Below, in pieces: positions 18,912-29,336 of a DNA stretch of 64,000 nucleotides. This stretch comes from JACKBC01 sp041391125 (GTDB lineage Bacteria > Chloroflexota > Anaerolineae > Caldilineales > Caldilineaceae). A program made the translations under genes and the position numbers. How positions within the stretch are numbered: position 1 is the first letter of the stretch; the number at the start of each line of letters is the position of its first letter. Below the pieces are notes generated by a model. That model saw nothing but the letters and a program-made list of their open reading frames with translations, did not search any database and was not told the DNA's origin. The stretch covers positions 62,001 through 126,000 of the forward strand of contig JAWKON010000018.1 of the NCBI GenBank assembly GCA_041391125.1. The letters are read 5' to 3'.

Positions 18912-19956
18912 ATGATGCCACTTCGACTCAATCGTAGACTGTGGGCGGCATTTTCGGTAGCGACCGTTTTGGTGTTAGGAGGCACAGCCGGCTATATGCT
19001 CATTGAAGGGTGGCACTGGGCTGATGCGCTCTTTATGACGGTCATTACGCTCAGCACCGTGGGCTATGGCGAGGTGGAGCCGCTGACCCGCAGCGGTGGT
19101 CGTCTTTTTAGCATGGTGCTGATCGTGCTGGGCGTGGGCACGGTGGCCTACACCTTTAGCGCCATGGACTACATTGTGGCCGGCGAATTGCGCGGCATTT
19201 TGCGGAGACAACGCATGATTCGAGAAATAAGCAAGCTACGCGACTACTACATCATTTGCGGTTATGGCCGCGTGGTCGACAGGTGTCCGCCGGGCTGCGG
19301 CGCCGAAGGCTGGAAGTTGTGGTAATTGAACTTCAGACAACGCAGGTGGTAACTGGGGCCGATCTGATCAACCACATTGTGGGCGACGCCTCTGATGACA
19401 ATATTTTGGAAGAAGCGGGCATTCACCATGCCAAAGGGCTGTGCGCCTGCCTGGCCGAAGACGCCGACAACGTCATGGTCACCCTGACTACGCACGCTCA
19501 ACCCCAACTCTTCATTATTGCGCGCAGCAACATTCCAAAGCGCCGAACACAAGCTGATTATTGCCGGCGCCAACCAGGTCATCAACCTCATCACATTGCC
19601 GGCAACCGCAGGCTACCCAGTTGACCCGCACCCAACGTTACTGTCGAATTTTTGGAAGTGGCTGCGCGCCGCGGCGATCTGGAGCTGCGTATTGAGGAGA
19701 TTGTTGTGGGCGAAAACGCACAACTGATGGTCAAACCCCGGCTGAAAGCCACGTGCGCGCAGCGAAACCGGCGTCAACGTGCTGGCCGGTGCCGCAGCGA
19801 TGGCTGCCTCTTTTCTACATTTGGACCGTGAATTTACCTTCACGCCCATGACGCGCCTCATCTGGCCTGGGTACGCCGGAGCAACGACCCAGCTTGCCCA
19901 GCGCCGCGCACCATGGCCGCTGGATGCGCCCGACGCATGGTGTCGGAGATAGGTAA
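18912..19956 (+). pseudogene. potassium channel with TrkA-N/TrkA-C (RCK) domains (several frameshifts)
   Basis: Two membrane helices flank the selectivity filter ITLSTVGYGEVEPLT (TVGYG), then a cytosolic RCK domain begins with YYIICGYGRV. After a shift near 19275 it continues as EVVVIELQ, HIVGDASDDNILEEAGI and CLAEDADNVMVTLT, all standard TrkA-N elements. Later frames give IIAGANQVINL and EFLEVAARRGDLELRIEEIV, followed by a TrkA-C-like end (LGTPEQ). The architecture matches ligand-gated K+ channels of the MthK/Kch kind, ~350 residues. The frame breaks look like undercalled bases. The start is taken at ATG 18912; a TTG at 18897 is possible. Confidence 0.8.
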
Positions 19957-20047
19957 AACTCATTCTTGATATTGGCATACAGCCGACAGAATTCAGCGCT
20001 TGTATTGCCTATACTGTTGCCATTTATGGCGGAGCTTCTTATGTTTT

Positions 20048-20094
20048 GTAGGGCAAACATTCCGTTGCCCCGGCAAGCAAAAAACTTGCCCTAC
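20048..20094. repeat. palindrome GTAGGGCAA...TTGCCCTAC
   Basis: Outer arms GTAGGGCAA (20048-20056) and TTGCCCTAC (20086-20094) enclose a small hairpin TTGCC-CC-GGCAA. It sits 20 bases before the start of the ABC ATPase gene, just ahead of its ribosome site. Confidence 0.65.
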
Positions 20095-20113
20095 ATGGAA
20101 GGAAACATTCTCA

Positions 20114-20810
20114 ATGTCACCAAGGCGCGCGGCCAATGACGATCAGCGCTCCCATCTTATCCGCATTGACAATCTGAGCAAATCGTATACCGAGGGGGCC
20201 AAACCCGTGCCATCCTCGACGCCATCAATGGCACATTTCACGAAGGCGAATTTGTCTGTCTGCTGGGCAAATCGGGCAGCGGCAAGAGCACGCTGCTCAA
20301 CTTGATCTCCGGCATCGATGCTCAGCAGTGGCCAGGTGACCATCTGTCACAACGGCCAAAACGTCATCTCGCGGCGCTGAGCGAACAGCAGCGCACCCTC
20401 TTCCGCCGCCGCCATATTTGGCATTGTCTTCCAATTTTTCAACCTGATCCCTACCTGACCGTGCTGGAAAATGTCACGTTGCCGCTGGAGCTGGCCACCG
20501 CGGGCGCGATAGCCGCCCGCGCGCGCTCACCTTGCTCGAACGCGGGGCTGGCCGACCGGCTGGACGCCTATCCCGACCGGCTCAGCGGCGTAGGCGAGCA
20601 GCAGCGCGCGTAGCCATTGCCTCGCCCTAATCCATGACCCGCTGCTCATTTTGGCCGACGAACCCACCGGCAACCTGGACGACGAGACCGGCGACACCGT
20701 GCTCGACCTGCTGCTCGAATTGACCTGCGATTGCCGCGCAAAACCTGATCGCGGCACCCTGCCGGAGGTGCGCGGCAAGCCCTGATCGCGTTGCATCTAT
20801 GCATAATTGA
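20114..20810 (+). pseudogene. LolD/MacB-type ABC transporter ATP-binding protein (several frameshifts)
   Basis: The ATPase of an export-type ABC system. Visible: IRIDNLSKSYTEGAK, Walker A LLGKSGSGKSTLLNLISGID, the Q-loop IVFQFFNLIP region, the signature LSGGEQQRVAIARAL (split across frames by an extra base near 20590), Walker B LLILADEPTGNLDDETG, and the C-terminal DRVASMHN. The spacing and NLDDETGDTVLDLL wording are typical of LolD/MacB/FtsE-like ATPases, which pair with an FtsX-like permease; none follows. Ribosome site GGAAGGAAA precedes the ATG. About six indels interrupt the ~230-residue frame. Confidence 0.78.
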
Positions 20811-20870
20811 GAAGTGACAGTAGAGGAGTAGCCGTACCTTGAAACAGATACGTCGCCAGAGAATCTAAAC

Positions 20871-22047
20871 ATGCTCAATATCCTCATTCTATTTTTGAGC
20901 ATGATGTTGCATAGTCAGGCGACGGCGACCTGCGCCACGGATGCCATTTATCTGCCCTTCGTCGCCACCCAGCCCTGCGCTGTGGAAGCGGATTTGGGAG
21001 ACGCCGGCTTGTTGAGTGCCAGTGTCGAGTCGTTGCCGCAACCCACTTTGGGCATCTCGATCAGGACGCCGCTGAATCGGCCGCGCCAAGCCCACCGCCG
21101 GTCCCGCCTGGGACTATCTGAAGGCTACGGCCGATCAGCCCACCGCCATGCCCGACCTGGAGTGACCAGGACTGCGACGCCAATGCGGGTATGGGCCAAG
21201 GCGCTGGTGTATGCCCGCACTGGGCAGGTGAGCTATCGCGCTTCGAGGTTGCGGATGCGCTGCGCATCATGACCTATTACAACACGGAAGCGGGCGGAAG
21301 CACGCTGGCCCTGGGCCGCGAGCGCCAGTCGCGCATGTGATTGCGGCTGACCTCATTGATTCAAAGCAGCGCCGATGCCGATCTGGACACCCAATTTCGC
21401 ATCAAGTTGCGCGCGCTCTGCTCACCAAATCGCTGGATGGCCTTACTCCTTGCAAAGCACCCATGAAGCGCCCCAATAATTAAACCCACGCCGGCGTTAC
21501 CGTGGTGGCGGTGGCCCTCTATCTGGGTGACAGTGCCGAGTTAGAGCGCGGCATACGGTCTTCCACGGCTGGCTGGGCAATCCAGCGTATAGCGGATTTT
21601 CGTATGGCGACCTCTTCCTGGCAAGCGGACTCGCCAATCCGGTGGGCGTCAATCCGCTGGGATCAATGAAAGACGGCCACAGCATCGACGGCGCTCTGCC
21701 CGAAGAGATGGCGCGGCGGCGCCTTCCAGTGGCCGCCCGCCCCGGACCGGCTATCCGTGGGAAGCGTTGCAGGGCGTTGGTGCAGGCCGAACTTTTGCAG
21801 CGGGCGGGCTATCCGGCCTGGGAGTGGGAGGATCGGCGCTGTTGCGGGCCGTGGAATTCCTCTATGGCATTGGCTGGGTCCTGACGGGCGACGATGAATG
21901 GCAGGTGTGGCTGATCAATCATGCCTATGGCGTCGACTACGCCACAAGATCCCATCAGAGCTGCCCGGCAAAAACATGGGCTGGACAAGCTGGACTCATT
22001 CACAAGACCGTCCAGCGGCCAGTCAAACTTCCAGCCCGAATCGGTAA
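20871..22047 (+). pseudogene. secreted alginate-lyase-like (alpha/alpha toroid) protein (several frameshifts)
   Basis: A hydrophobic leader (MLNILILFLSMMLHSQA) precedes IYLPFVATQP, a tract common after signal peptides in Chloroflexota secreted proteins. Pieces in successive frames read DALRIMTYYNTEAGGSTLAL, THAGVTVVAVALYLGDSAEL, GYPWEALQGV with VQAELLQRAGYPAWEWE, and WQVWLINHAYGVDY. This resembles alginate-lyase-domain proteins, in which a helical toroid with conserved Asn, His and Tyr cleaves uronic-acid polymers. The Asn-Asn before THAG is followed by a stop that replaces the expected Trp-Gly. At least eight indels occur. The family is inferred from scattered motifs only. Confidence 0.5.
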
Positions 22048-22091
22048 TCGTGAAAGTAAGATTCTGCGCGCTTTAGAGCGTTTGGTCAAGC

Positions 22092-22134
22092 GGGTGGCGA
22101 GTGGCGGTGGCGGGTAACACCCTACTCGCCACCC
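22092..22134. repeat. hairpin GGGTGGCGAGT/ACTCGCCACCC
   Basis: Perfect 11-bp arms (22092-22102 and 22124-22134) with further GTGGC/GCCAC units in the loop and right flank. Located between the lyase-like gene and the ABC permease gene, beside the palindrome at 22199. Confidence 0.6.
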
Positions 22135-22198
22135 ACCACTTTGCCACCCCCGGAAAATGACAGTCTGTCCAAGTTCGTCTATAATCCCTTCCATAGAC

Positions 22199-22252
22199 GT
22201 AACTACTCAGCCGTTCCCTGAGCGTGTCGAAGGGGACGGCTGGAGTAGTTAC
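22199..22252. repeat. GTAACTACTC palindrome, TCGACAAGCTCA family
   Basis: GTAACTACTCAGCCGTTCCC pairs with a complementary right arm ending GAGTAGTTAC (22243-22252); one bulge is present. The loop is TGAGCGTGTCGA, a variant of the family core. Close relatives are at 39.2, 45.7 and 52.2 kb. Confidence 0.75.
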
Positions 22253-22304
22253 CAATAGACATTCATACCCCCGTCAATTGGCACAAAGCGAACAGACTTA
22301 ATAT

Positions 22305-23400
22305 ATGATGCGCATCTTCCGTTCACTCCTCATTCCGGCGCTGGCGCTGCTGGCGGCTTTGTTGACCGGCGCCATTGTCATACCATTTTTGGTGACAACC
22401 ACTTAGCGATACCAAGGGCTTTTTTGCCGGCGCCTTTGGTGATGGCCGGGCCTGGGCCACCACTCATCCGCAAGATGACGCTGCCGATCCTGACCGGGCC
22501 GTCGGTGGCCTACGCGCCTGTGCGGCCTGCCGGAACATTGGGCGCCTTCGGGCCAGTTTATCTTTGGCACGGTCTGTTCGGTGGCCGTGGGCATTAGCAT
22601 GGAGGGAACGCCCATGTTGATCCACCTGCCGCTGGCCATTGGCGCCGGCGTGGCGGGCGGCATGTTTTGGGGCGCCATCCCCGGTCTGCTCAAAGTGTAC
22701 ACCGGCGCCCACGAAGTCATCGTGACCATTATGCTCAACTATGTGGCGTCGCTCTTTGCCGGGTGGACCGTTTACGCCGGCGGCACTAAGGCCAAACCCC
22801 GGCCCGTTGTGGGACCCCACCGCTGGTCCCATTTCCGACGCCTGATGTGCTAGCCTCGGCGCAGATCCCGTGGATTTTCGGGCCGCCCTATCGCATGGCG
22901 GCGTCATATTGGCGCTGCTGGTGGCGGTGCTCTTTTGGTGGCTGATCTACAAATCGATCTTTGGTTTTGAATTGCGCACAGTGGGCCAGAATATCAAAGC
23001 TGCGCGCTATGCGGGCATTGCACAACCGCACCACGAATATTCTGGCTATGGCCATCGTTGCAGGCTTGGCCGGACTGGCCGGCGCTATCAGACGCTGGGG
23101 CTTAATCACAAATTTGCGCCCGAATTTAGCGGCGCGGTTGGTTTTGACGGCATTGGATGTGGCGCTGTTGGGGTGACGCATCCGCCAGGCGTGGTGCTGG
23201 TGGCTTTGCGTTCGGCGCTGGATGGCGGGGCCGGGCCGCATGCAGTCGCACCTGGCGCGGCCGCCGACATTATCCAGGTGATCCAGGCGCTGGTGTTGGC
23301 CTTTGTGGCCGCCCATGATCATCCGCTCGTTGTTCCGCTTCCGCTGGCTGTCCGAAGCGGAAAGCCAGGCCACGTTGACCACGGGGTGGGGTGGAACTAG
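22305..23400 (+). pseudogene. ABC transporter permease, BPD_transp_2 family (nucleoside/simple sugar; several frameshifts)
   Basis: Membrane subunit of a BMP-type (purine nucleoside or simple sugar) importer. After the first helix (MRIFRSLLIPALALLAALL) the frame shifts several times, then reads TVCSVAVGISMEG, GAGVAGGMFWGAIPGLLKVY and GAHEVIVTIMLNYVASLFAG, the family's cytosolic coupling region. Next come FELRTVGQNIKAARYAGI and MAIVAGLAGLAGAI. These are diagnostic for the YufP/BmpB-like permease. It is followed by the partner permease and the ATPase, so it is the first gene of a transporter operon. The substrate-binding lipoprotein is not in the window. The end is approximate. Confidence 0.78.
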
Positions 23401-23406
23401 CAGGTG

Positions 23407-23579
23407 GTGCGGCATCCCTGCCGCACGTCGTTTGTCCGAGATACGACTTGTCTTTATGGACAAGCTTGTGCAACAAGGATGTCGCACCTACGATTATGCT
23501 CTTGCAGAGTGACACGGTTGGTTGGGTATACGGCGTCTGTGGCTGACCGAGCTTGTCACACAAATACGTGTGACCTACG
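23407..23579. repeat. composite palindromic repeat block
   Basis: Contains GTGCGGCA-TCCC-TGCCGCAC (from 23407), a CTTGTC/GACAAG hairpin near 23447-23466, and then a relative of the element at 1736-1819: CTCTTGCAGAGTGACA (from 23509) and GTCACAC-AAATAC-GTGTGAC followed by CTACG. It fills the gap between the two permease genes. Confidence 0.6.
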
Positions 23580-23621
23580 TGCTCACTGGATGAAGGGGTG
23601 AGAGGGAGAAAGGGTGAACGG

Positions 23622-24645
23622 GTGAATCACTGGATTTGGAAGCGAACGCAACTGATTTCCATTGGGGTGATTGCGCTGCTGGTGGTAATGGCGATTTTGG
23701 TCAACACGACGGCGCTGCGCCAGCAGACGCATGCGGTGTTTTGGCATTAGCGCCTAACTTATGCTGCTGCGAGCCAGCGTGCCGCTGATTTTGGGCGTTA
23801 GCGGTATATTGTGCAGCGGTCGGGTATTTATCAAACATTGGCATTGAGGGCATGATGTTGGCCGGGGCGTTTGGCGCGCTTTTCTTAAGGTGCTGACCAA
23901 TGATTGGCCGCTGCTGGCCAGCCTGATGGTGGGGGTGCTACTGTTGTTGATTAAGGGGCTTATGGGCTTTTTGCACGCCCTTTTTTCCATCCGCTATCGC
24001 ATGGACCAGATCATTTCCGGCACGGTGATCATTGTGTGCTGGCCACCGGCATCACCTCCTATTTGTTTGACCGCGATGCCGTGGCCCAGGGCAAATTTGG
24101 CGCAATCCGCATTCCGCTGCTGGCCGACATTCCGGTGATTGGCGATGTTTCTTTAACAATGCGCCCATCACTTATCTGGCGCTGATTCTGGTGGCCGCTT
24201 CGCACGTGGCCATCTTTACACGCGCTGGGCTTGCGCACGCGCCGTGGGGGAACATCCCAGCGCGGCGGATACGGTGGTATCAACGTCAACCGCAGGCTAC
24301 ATCAATACGACATTGGGCGGCATGTTGGCTGGGCTGGCCGGTGGTTTCTTGGTGCTGGAGGCGGTGGGCCAATTTCAGGAAGGCATGACGGCCGGGCGCG
24401 GCTTTATTTCGCTGGCCGCCATGATCTTTGGCAACTGGAATCCTTTTGGCGTTGGCGGCGGCGCTGCTCTTTGGCTATACGCAGGCGCTGCAAAACGAGC
24501 TGCTGCTGGCCGGCGTCACCACCATTCCGCGCCAGTTTGTGAGCATGTTGCCCTACGTGGTGACCATCGTGGCCGTGGCCGGCTTTGTGGGCCGCGTCCG
24601 CCCGCCCAGGCCGAGGGCAAGGTTTATGAGACGGAAGCGCATTGA
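23622..24645 (+). pseudogene. ABC transporter permease, second subunit of a nucleoside/sugar importer (several frameshifts)
   Basis: The partner of the preceding permease, of the YufQ/BmpC-like type. Visible: the start NHWIWKRTQLISIGVIALL, ASVPLILGVSGILC, GIEGMMLAGAFGA, the coupling segment RYRMDQIISGTVI, and the hallmark VGEHPSAADTVG, then INTTLGGMLAGLAGGFLVLE and TAGRGFISLAAMIFGNWNPF. In the family the VGEnPxAADtvGI motif contacts the ATPase. About seven indels break the ~310-residue frame. GTG at 23622 has GAGGGAGAAAGG upstream. Confidence 0.8.
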
Positions 24646-24659
24646 GATTTACGATTTGG

Positions 24660-24809
24660 GATTTACGATTTACGAGGTTTGTTCGTTTGTGTTGTAGCAT
24701 CTGCTGTCGGGGCCATTGGTTTATTGATACAAAACAACAAACTCAACCCCGTTAGAATCAAGCGAACCGACAACTTCCTCAGCCCCGTGACCCTCGTAAA
24801 TCGTAAATC
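24660..24809. repeat. inverted repeat GATTTACGATTTACGAGG
   Basis: An 18-bp perfect inverted pair: GATTTACGATTTACGAGG (24660-24677) and CCTCGTAAATCGTAAATC (24792-24809), with extra TTTACGATT units outside each arm. The 114-bp interior contains smaller complementary tracts (GTTTGTT and AACAAAC). It ends 27 bases before the ATPase start. The unit also occurs inside the helicase gene. Confidence 0.7.
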
Positions 24810-24836
24810 GTACCTCGTAAATATAGAGGAGACTCT

Positions 24837-26340
24837 TTGGCCAACACAGATCAACCCATCCTCCAAACCAAATCCATCACCAAACGCTTCCCGGTGTGAT
24901 CGCCACGAGGATGTGAGCCTGGCGCTCTATCCGGGCGAGATTTTGCGCTGCTGGGCGAGAATGGCGGCGGGCAAGTCGACGCTGATGAATATTATTTACG
25001 GCCTCTATCAGCCCAGCGAGGGCGAGATTTTTGTGAAGGGCCGAGCGGTTTCCATGAATTCGCCGCGCTGACGCCATTGCGCTGGGGATCGGCATGGTGC
25101 ATCAGCATTTTCAGCTTGTGCCGGTGATGACCGTGGCCGAAAAACATTATGCTGGGTAGCGAAAGTCAAGAATGGGTTGCTGGATACGCGGGCGGTGCCC
25201 GGCGCATCACCGAACTGTCCGAGCGCTACAACCTGGCCGTGGACCCTACGCCGTCATCGAAGACCTGCCGGTGGGCGGCGTCAGCGTGTGGAAATTGTCA
25301 AGGCGCTCTATCGCAACGTGGACATTCTGATTCTGGATGAACCGACTGCCGTGCTGGACGCCGCAGGAGATCGACGGCCTCTTTGAGGTCATGAACCTGC
25401 TCGTCGCAGGGCCCGATTATTTTTATTACCCACAAATTGAAAGAGTGCGCTGCGCGTGGCTGACCGCATTGCTGTGCTGCGCGATGGCAAATGGTCGGCC
25501 AGACTACGCCCCACGAATCCACCGAAGCCGATCTGGCCGCCATGATGGTGGGCCGCGAGGTGATTCTGACCGTGGACAAAACCGCGGCCCACCCCGGCGC
25601 CGCGATTTTGGAAATTGAAGGCGTGACGGCGCGATGACTTGGGGCAACCGGCGCTGCGCGGCGTCTCGCTGGACGTGCATGCCGGCGAGATTGTGGGCGT
25701 GGCCGGTGCAGGGCAATGGGCAGACCGAACTGGTCGAAGTGCTGACCGGGCTGCGCCACGCCGACGGTAGCCGGCGGCTCGCATCAACGGCCAAGACTTG
25801 ACCAACGCCAGCCCGCGGAAATTACCGATGCCGGCCAGATGAGCCACGTTCCCGAAGATCGTCACGCTTACGGCATGGTGGCCAGCTGATGTGGCCCACA
25901 ATATGGTGCTCAATCGCTATTATGCAGAGCCTTTTGCCCATACCGGCGTCATCAATGAGGCGGCTATTCACCAATATGCCGCCCAGCTCGTCGAGCAATT
26001 TGACGTACGTACGCCGTCGGTCGAAACATTGGCCGGCAGCCTTTCAGGCGGCAATCAGCAAAAGATGGTGGTGGCGTTTTAATTTAGCCGTCCGCTCAAA
26101 TTGCTGGTAGTGGCCCAGCCCACGCATCGACGTGGGTTCCATCGAGTTTATCCACAACCAAATTGTGAGCAAGCGCGGATGAAGGCGTGGCTGTGCTGGT
26201 GGTCAGCTCGGAACTCGACGAAATCATGGCGCTCGCCGACCGCATTGCCGTCATGTATCGCGGCGAAATCATCGACATCGTCCCCCGCAGCTGTGGCCAC
26301 GCGCGAGGGTCTGGGCTTGCTGATGGCGGGCCAGAAGGGT
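24837..26340 (+). pseudogene. nucleoside/simple-sugar ABC transporter ATP-binding protein, tandem ATPase (several frameshifts)
   Basis: The double-domain ATPase for the two permeases upstream. First domain: LQTKSITKRFPG, a Walker A region read across frames as LLGENGAGKSTLMNIIYGLY, GMVHQHFQLVPVMTVAEN, VEIVKALYRNVDILILDEPTAVL. Second domain: LEIEGVTA, LRGVSLDVHAGEIVGVAG, SHVPEDRH, LAGSLSGGNQQKMVVA, SSELDEIMALADRIAVMYRG. This pattern is characteristic of YufO/RbsA-type ATPases. Breaks such as CGCTTCCCGGTG and ATCGCCACG are single C losses. TTG at 24837 is preferred: AGAGGAG lies upstream and LANTDQPIL starts the family sequence. The gene runs into a G-rich palindrome, so its end is approximate. 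Confidence 0.82.
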
Positions 26341-26343
26341 AAA

Positions 26344-26380
26344 GGGGCAGGGGGAAGGGAGCCCCGCCTCCCCCTGCCCC
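26344..26380. repeat. GC-rich hairpin after the ATPase gene
   Basis: GGGGCAGGGGGA (26344-26355) pairs with TCCCCCTGCCCC (26369-26380); a long pyrimidine tract follows to 26410. It may act as a terminator-like structure, but no T-tract is present. Confidence 0.6.
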
Positions 26381-26444
26381 CTCCTTTCTCCCCTTCATCC
26401 CTTCCCCTTTCTCGGAAACGAAAACTGTTCGAAAACAAAACACC

Positions 26445-28190
26445 ATGCCAAACCTACCCCCAGCTTGTCCGGCCCGGCGCTGGATCAGCCGCAGACAATT
26501 GAACACGATGCGGATTTGAGCGAAGCGGTGCGTTTTCGGCTGGCCAATCAGATCTGGTCTTTGACGCCGATGTGTATGCCAATCTACACGATCTTTTTTG
26601 GCCGTGGGCCAATGAGCCTTACGCCCGCAGCATCCGCGCTTGGATCAGCGCTCCGCGACGAATTTGTGCCGCTGGTGACGCTCTTCCCCGCCGGCAAGAG
26701 GAAAGATCATTGGCTCCGAGGGCATTATTGTGAGCAAGCAGCTGGCCTGGCGGATGGCACATATGATCGCAGCGCGCTCTGGATCTTTGAATGCCAGGCC
26801 GAGGGCGACCGGCTGCTGCGTATCGATGTGGAGGTGGATTAGCGAGCCGCTGACCAGCGCATGGTGGATGGCTGTTGGTGGCGCAGCGCAATCCGCGGGC
26901 CGCCCAGGGTATCTACCAGCAACAAAACGCCGAAAGCATCGCGCAAGCTGGGCAATCCGGGCAGTCACGCCCTCTAGTGTCGAAATTGACGACCAGCGGG
27001 CGCATCTGGCCTATTATGTGCTGGTCAGTGGTGGAGAGAAGTGCCGCTGCTGCTCACGTGAGCGATGTGGGCGAGCAGATGGCTTGGAACGGGTTTCTCT
27101 CGATTCGCGACGGTGATATGCGCTGGAAAAGAGCAACACGGCCTGGGCGGAAACGCTCAAAACGGGCCGCTTGTGGATGCTCGACGCGCTGCTCAACCAC
27201 GCCATTCAGACGGGCCGCATCAACGCTCTCTATCGCGGTAACGGCTGCGCACCGGCTTTGCTCGACCGCGGCGAAGTGTTGGAGACGCGGGCGCTGGTCA
27301 ACTGCTTTGACCTGTTCGACCCTGTGCAAAGCCGCAATTTGCTCGCCCATTTGCGGCGGCTGGCCGAACGCACCATGTGGCGGCTGCCCGCATTACATGC
27401 TTTGGTACACCCCAAAGACCCCATCAATGATCCCGGCGGACGCCTTGTTTATACCAATGCCGCCTATCTTACGGCGCTGCACGACCACATGCAGCACCAT
27501 TTTGACGCCGCGCCGTTAGCCGAACATTATCCGGCAGTGGGTTGTGCGCCACCGTATTGGCGCAGATGAGCCAAGCCCGTGGCGCTGAGTTGGCAACGGA
27601 CGGCGTGGGGCCAGTTGATGCGGATGCTTTAGCGCACGCGCGGCATTCTGCATTGGCGTGCAGCGTGGGTTCGGCCCAATGGCATGGTGATACAACCAAT
27701 GCCGCAGCCTGGGCCGCAATGGTTGGGGATGAGAGTGCGCCGCCCGCTAAAACCTCATCCATTCTTGATTGACAAAGACCACCAGCTGGCAGGCCGGCAA
27801 CAACGGCATCTGGGCCTTGCAAGCCCGCTGGATGGCATTGAATTGGCCGGGCTGACCGTCTGGCAGGCTTGCGGGATAGTGAGACAAGGCGGCTCGATCG
27901 TGGCGCCGCAGTGGCCCGCCGCCTGGAACTGGTGGGCGCTGCCGAACGTTCCCAAACTCACCGGACCCAAGAGTGATGAAACGTTCAGCCTGGTGTGGGA
28001 TGGGACTGTGCTGCACGCTACCGAGCCGGTGAGCGAACTGCCGGTGCAGTTGCACAAAAGCATCCGCACCCGCGGCAGCGATGAGATCGACTTCAATCTG
28101 CATTTTGAATTTGTGGATGAGCCGACTGGGGGGCAAAGTGTAAACGACGCCCGCCCTGCGCAAACCGAGATAAAGAGCGTTTTCCGGTCT
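26445..28190 (+). pseudogene. unrecognised protein(s) downstream of the ABC importer (several frameshifts)
   Basis: I do not recognise this sequence. Fragments that read well are EAVRFRLANQIWS, DADVYANLHDLFWPWANEPY, KQLAWRMAHMIAARSG, IDDQRAHLAYYVLVSGGEK, WMLDALLNHAIQTGRINALY and VNCFDLFDPVQSRNLLAHL. A later block is SLVWDGTVLHATEPVSELPV with DEIDFNLHFEFVDE. No signal peptide or membrane segment is seen, so it is probably cytosolic. Indels prevent deciding whether this is one protein of ~560 residues or two genes with a join near 27540. It is the next gene after the importer, but the palindrome between them argues against strict co-transcription. Confidence 0.4.
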
Positions 28191-28211
28191 GGGTGTTTTT
28201 GTGAAATAGGT

Positions 28212-28293
28212 AGCCTCTCCTCCCCCTTGACGCACTTTGCGTGCCTTTCCCTCCTCCCACTTGTGGGAGGAGGGGCCAGGGGGAGGAGAGGCT
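28212..28293. repeat. three-way-junction repeat (CCTCTCCTCCCCC family, copy A)
   Basis: A perfect 15-bp outer stem AGCCTCTCCTCCCCC (28212-28226) with 28279-28293 encloses two hairpins: ACGCA-CTT-TGCGT (28230-28242) and CCTCCTCCCAC-TT-GTGGGAGGAGG (28250-28273). Copy B is at 56854-56939. Located just before the phosphotransferase gene. Confidence 0.8.
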
Positions 28294-28309
28294 CCTGTGG
28301 AAATCACTT

Positions 28310-29323
28310 ATGTCAAAATCATCGCTGCCTTGGACGGAAACCGGCCGGCGCGCCGAGGTTGAAGATTGATACGCGCGGTGCTGGCGGATATGGGCGCTGT
28401 GCTCAATGGCCCCATTGAACAGCCGCACATTCGCCCCTGGTCGACCGTGTTAACTGTACCGACGACAGCGGGTCTTTTTTATTTCAAGGCCACGGCGCCC
28501 ACGTTGCACCATGAACCGGCCTTGACGAGCGCGTTGGCCCAATGGCATCCTGATTGTGTACCGGATGTGGCCGCCGTTGACACGAAGCGAGGCTGGCTGC
28601 TTATGGCCGATAGCGGCGCGTCGCTGCGCAGCATTATCAAGCAGGATCGCGATTCAGCGCATTGGCATATGGTGCTGCATAACTATGCGCAGCTCCAACT
28701 TGACGTGGCATCGCGGGCTGCTGAATTGTTGGAATTGGGGGCAATTGATCGGCGGCTGGCGCAGTTGCCAACGTTATTCGCGCAACTGCTGGATGATACG
28801 GATGCACTGCTGATTGATCACGAAGATGGCCTTTCGGCAACGGAATATGATGAGCACTGCGCAACCTGCTGCTGCTATGCGGAAATGTGCCAGTGCTAAT
28901 TAAGGCGTATGGCATCCCCGAGACGCTGCATCACGATGATTTTCACGACGGCAATATTTTTGTGCAGCGGGAAGGCACATCCATCAATCGCTACACCTTG
29001 CCGATTGGGGTGAAAGCTGCGTGGCGCATCCCTTCTTCACGCTGGTGGTGACGTTGCGCAGTATTGGCTACACGCTGGATTTGGATGCCGCTGACCCAGC
29101 CATTTTGGCGCTGCGCGACCACTATTTGCGCGCGTGGTCCCCGTATGGCGAGCTGGCGAAATTGCATAGCGCGCTCGATCTGGCCAACCGCATCGGCATG
29201 GTCAACCGGGCGCTGACGTGGCATCTGGTAGTTTCGGCGCTGGAAGGCGAAGACAAGGCAGAAGAAGCTGCATCTGTACCGGGGTGGTTGCAGGAATTTC
29301 TGGAAGCCATGACCAATAAGTGA
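28310..29323 (+). pseudogene. aminoglycoside-phosphotransferase-family (APH) protein (frameshifts)
   Basis: A kinase-fold phosphotransferase of about 337 residues. The start MSKSSLPWTETGRRAEVED is separated by one missing base at about 28366 from WIRAVLADMGAVL, LFYFKAT and VDTKRGWLLMADSG (hinge). A second shift near 28855 leads to LHHDDFHDGNIFV, the catalytic Brenner loop (HxDxHxxN), and then, after another break, SCVAHPFFTL. The C-terminus is QEFLEAMTNK. Such proteins phosphorylate small hydroxyl compounds (sugars, choline, antibiotics); the substrate is unknown. It ends 13 bases before the deacetylase-like gene, so the two may be co-transcribed. Confidence 0.75.
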
Positions 29324-29336
29324 AAGCGAGAATGGA

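Noticed and set aside
28637..28915. Minus-strand frame opposite the phosphotransferase gene
   Set aside because: The plus strand carries the kinase-fold motifs on both sides; this frame is a shadow.
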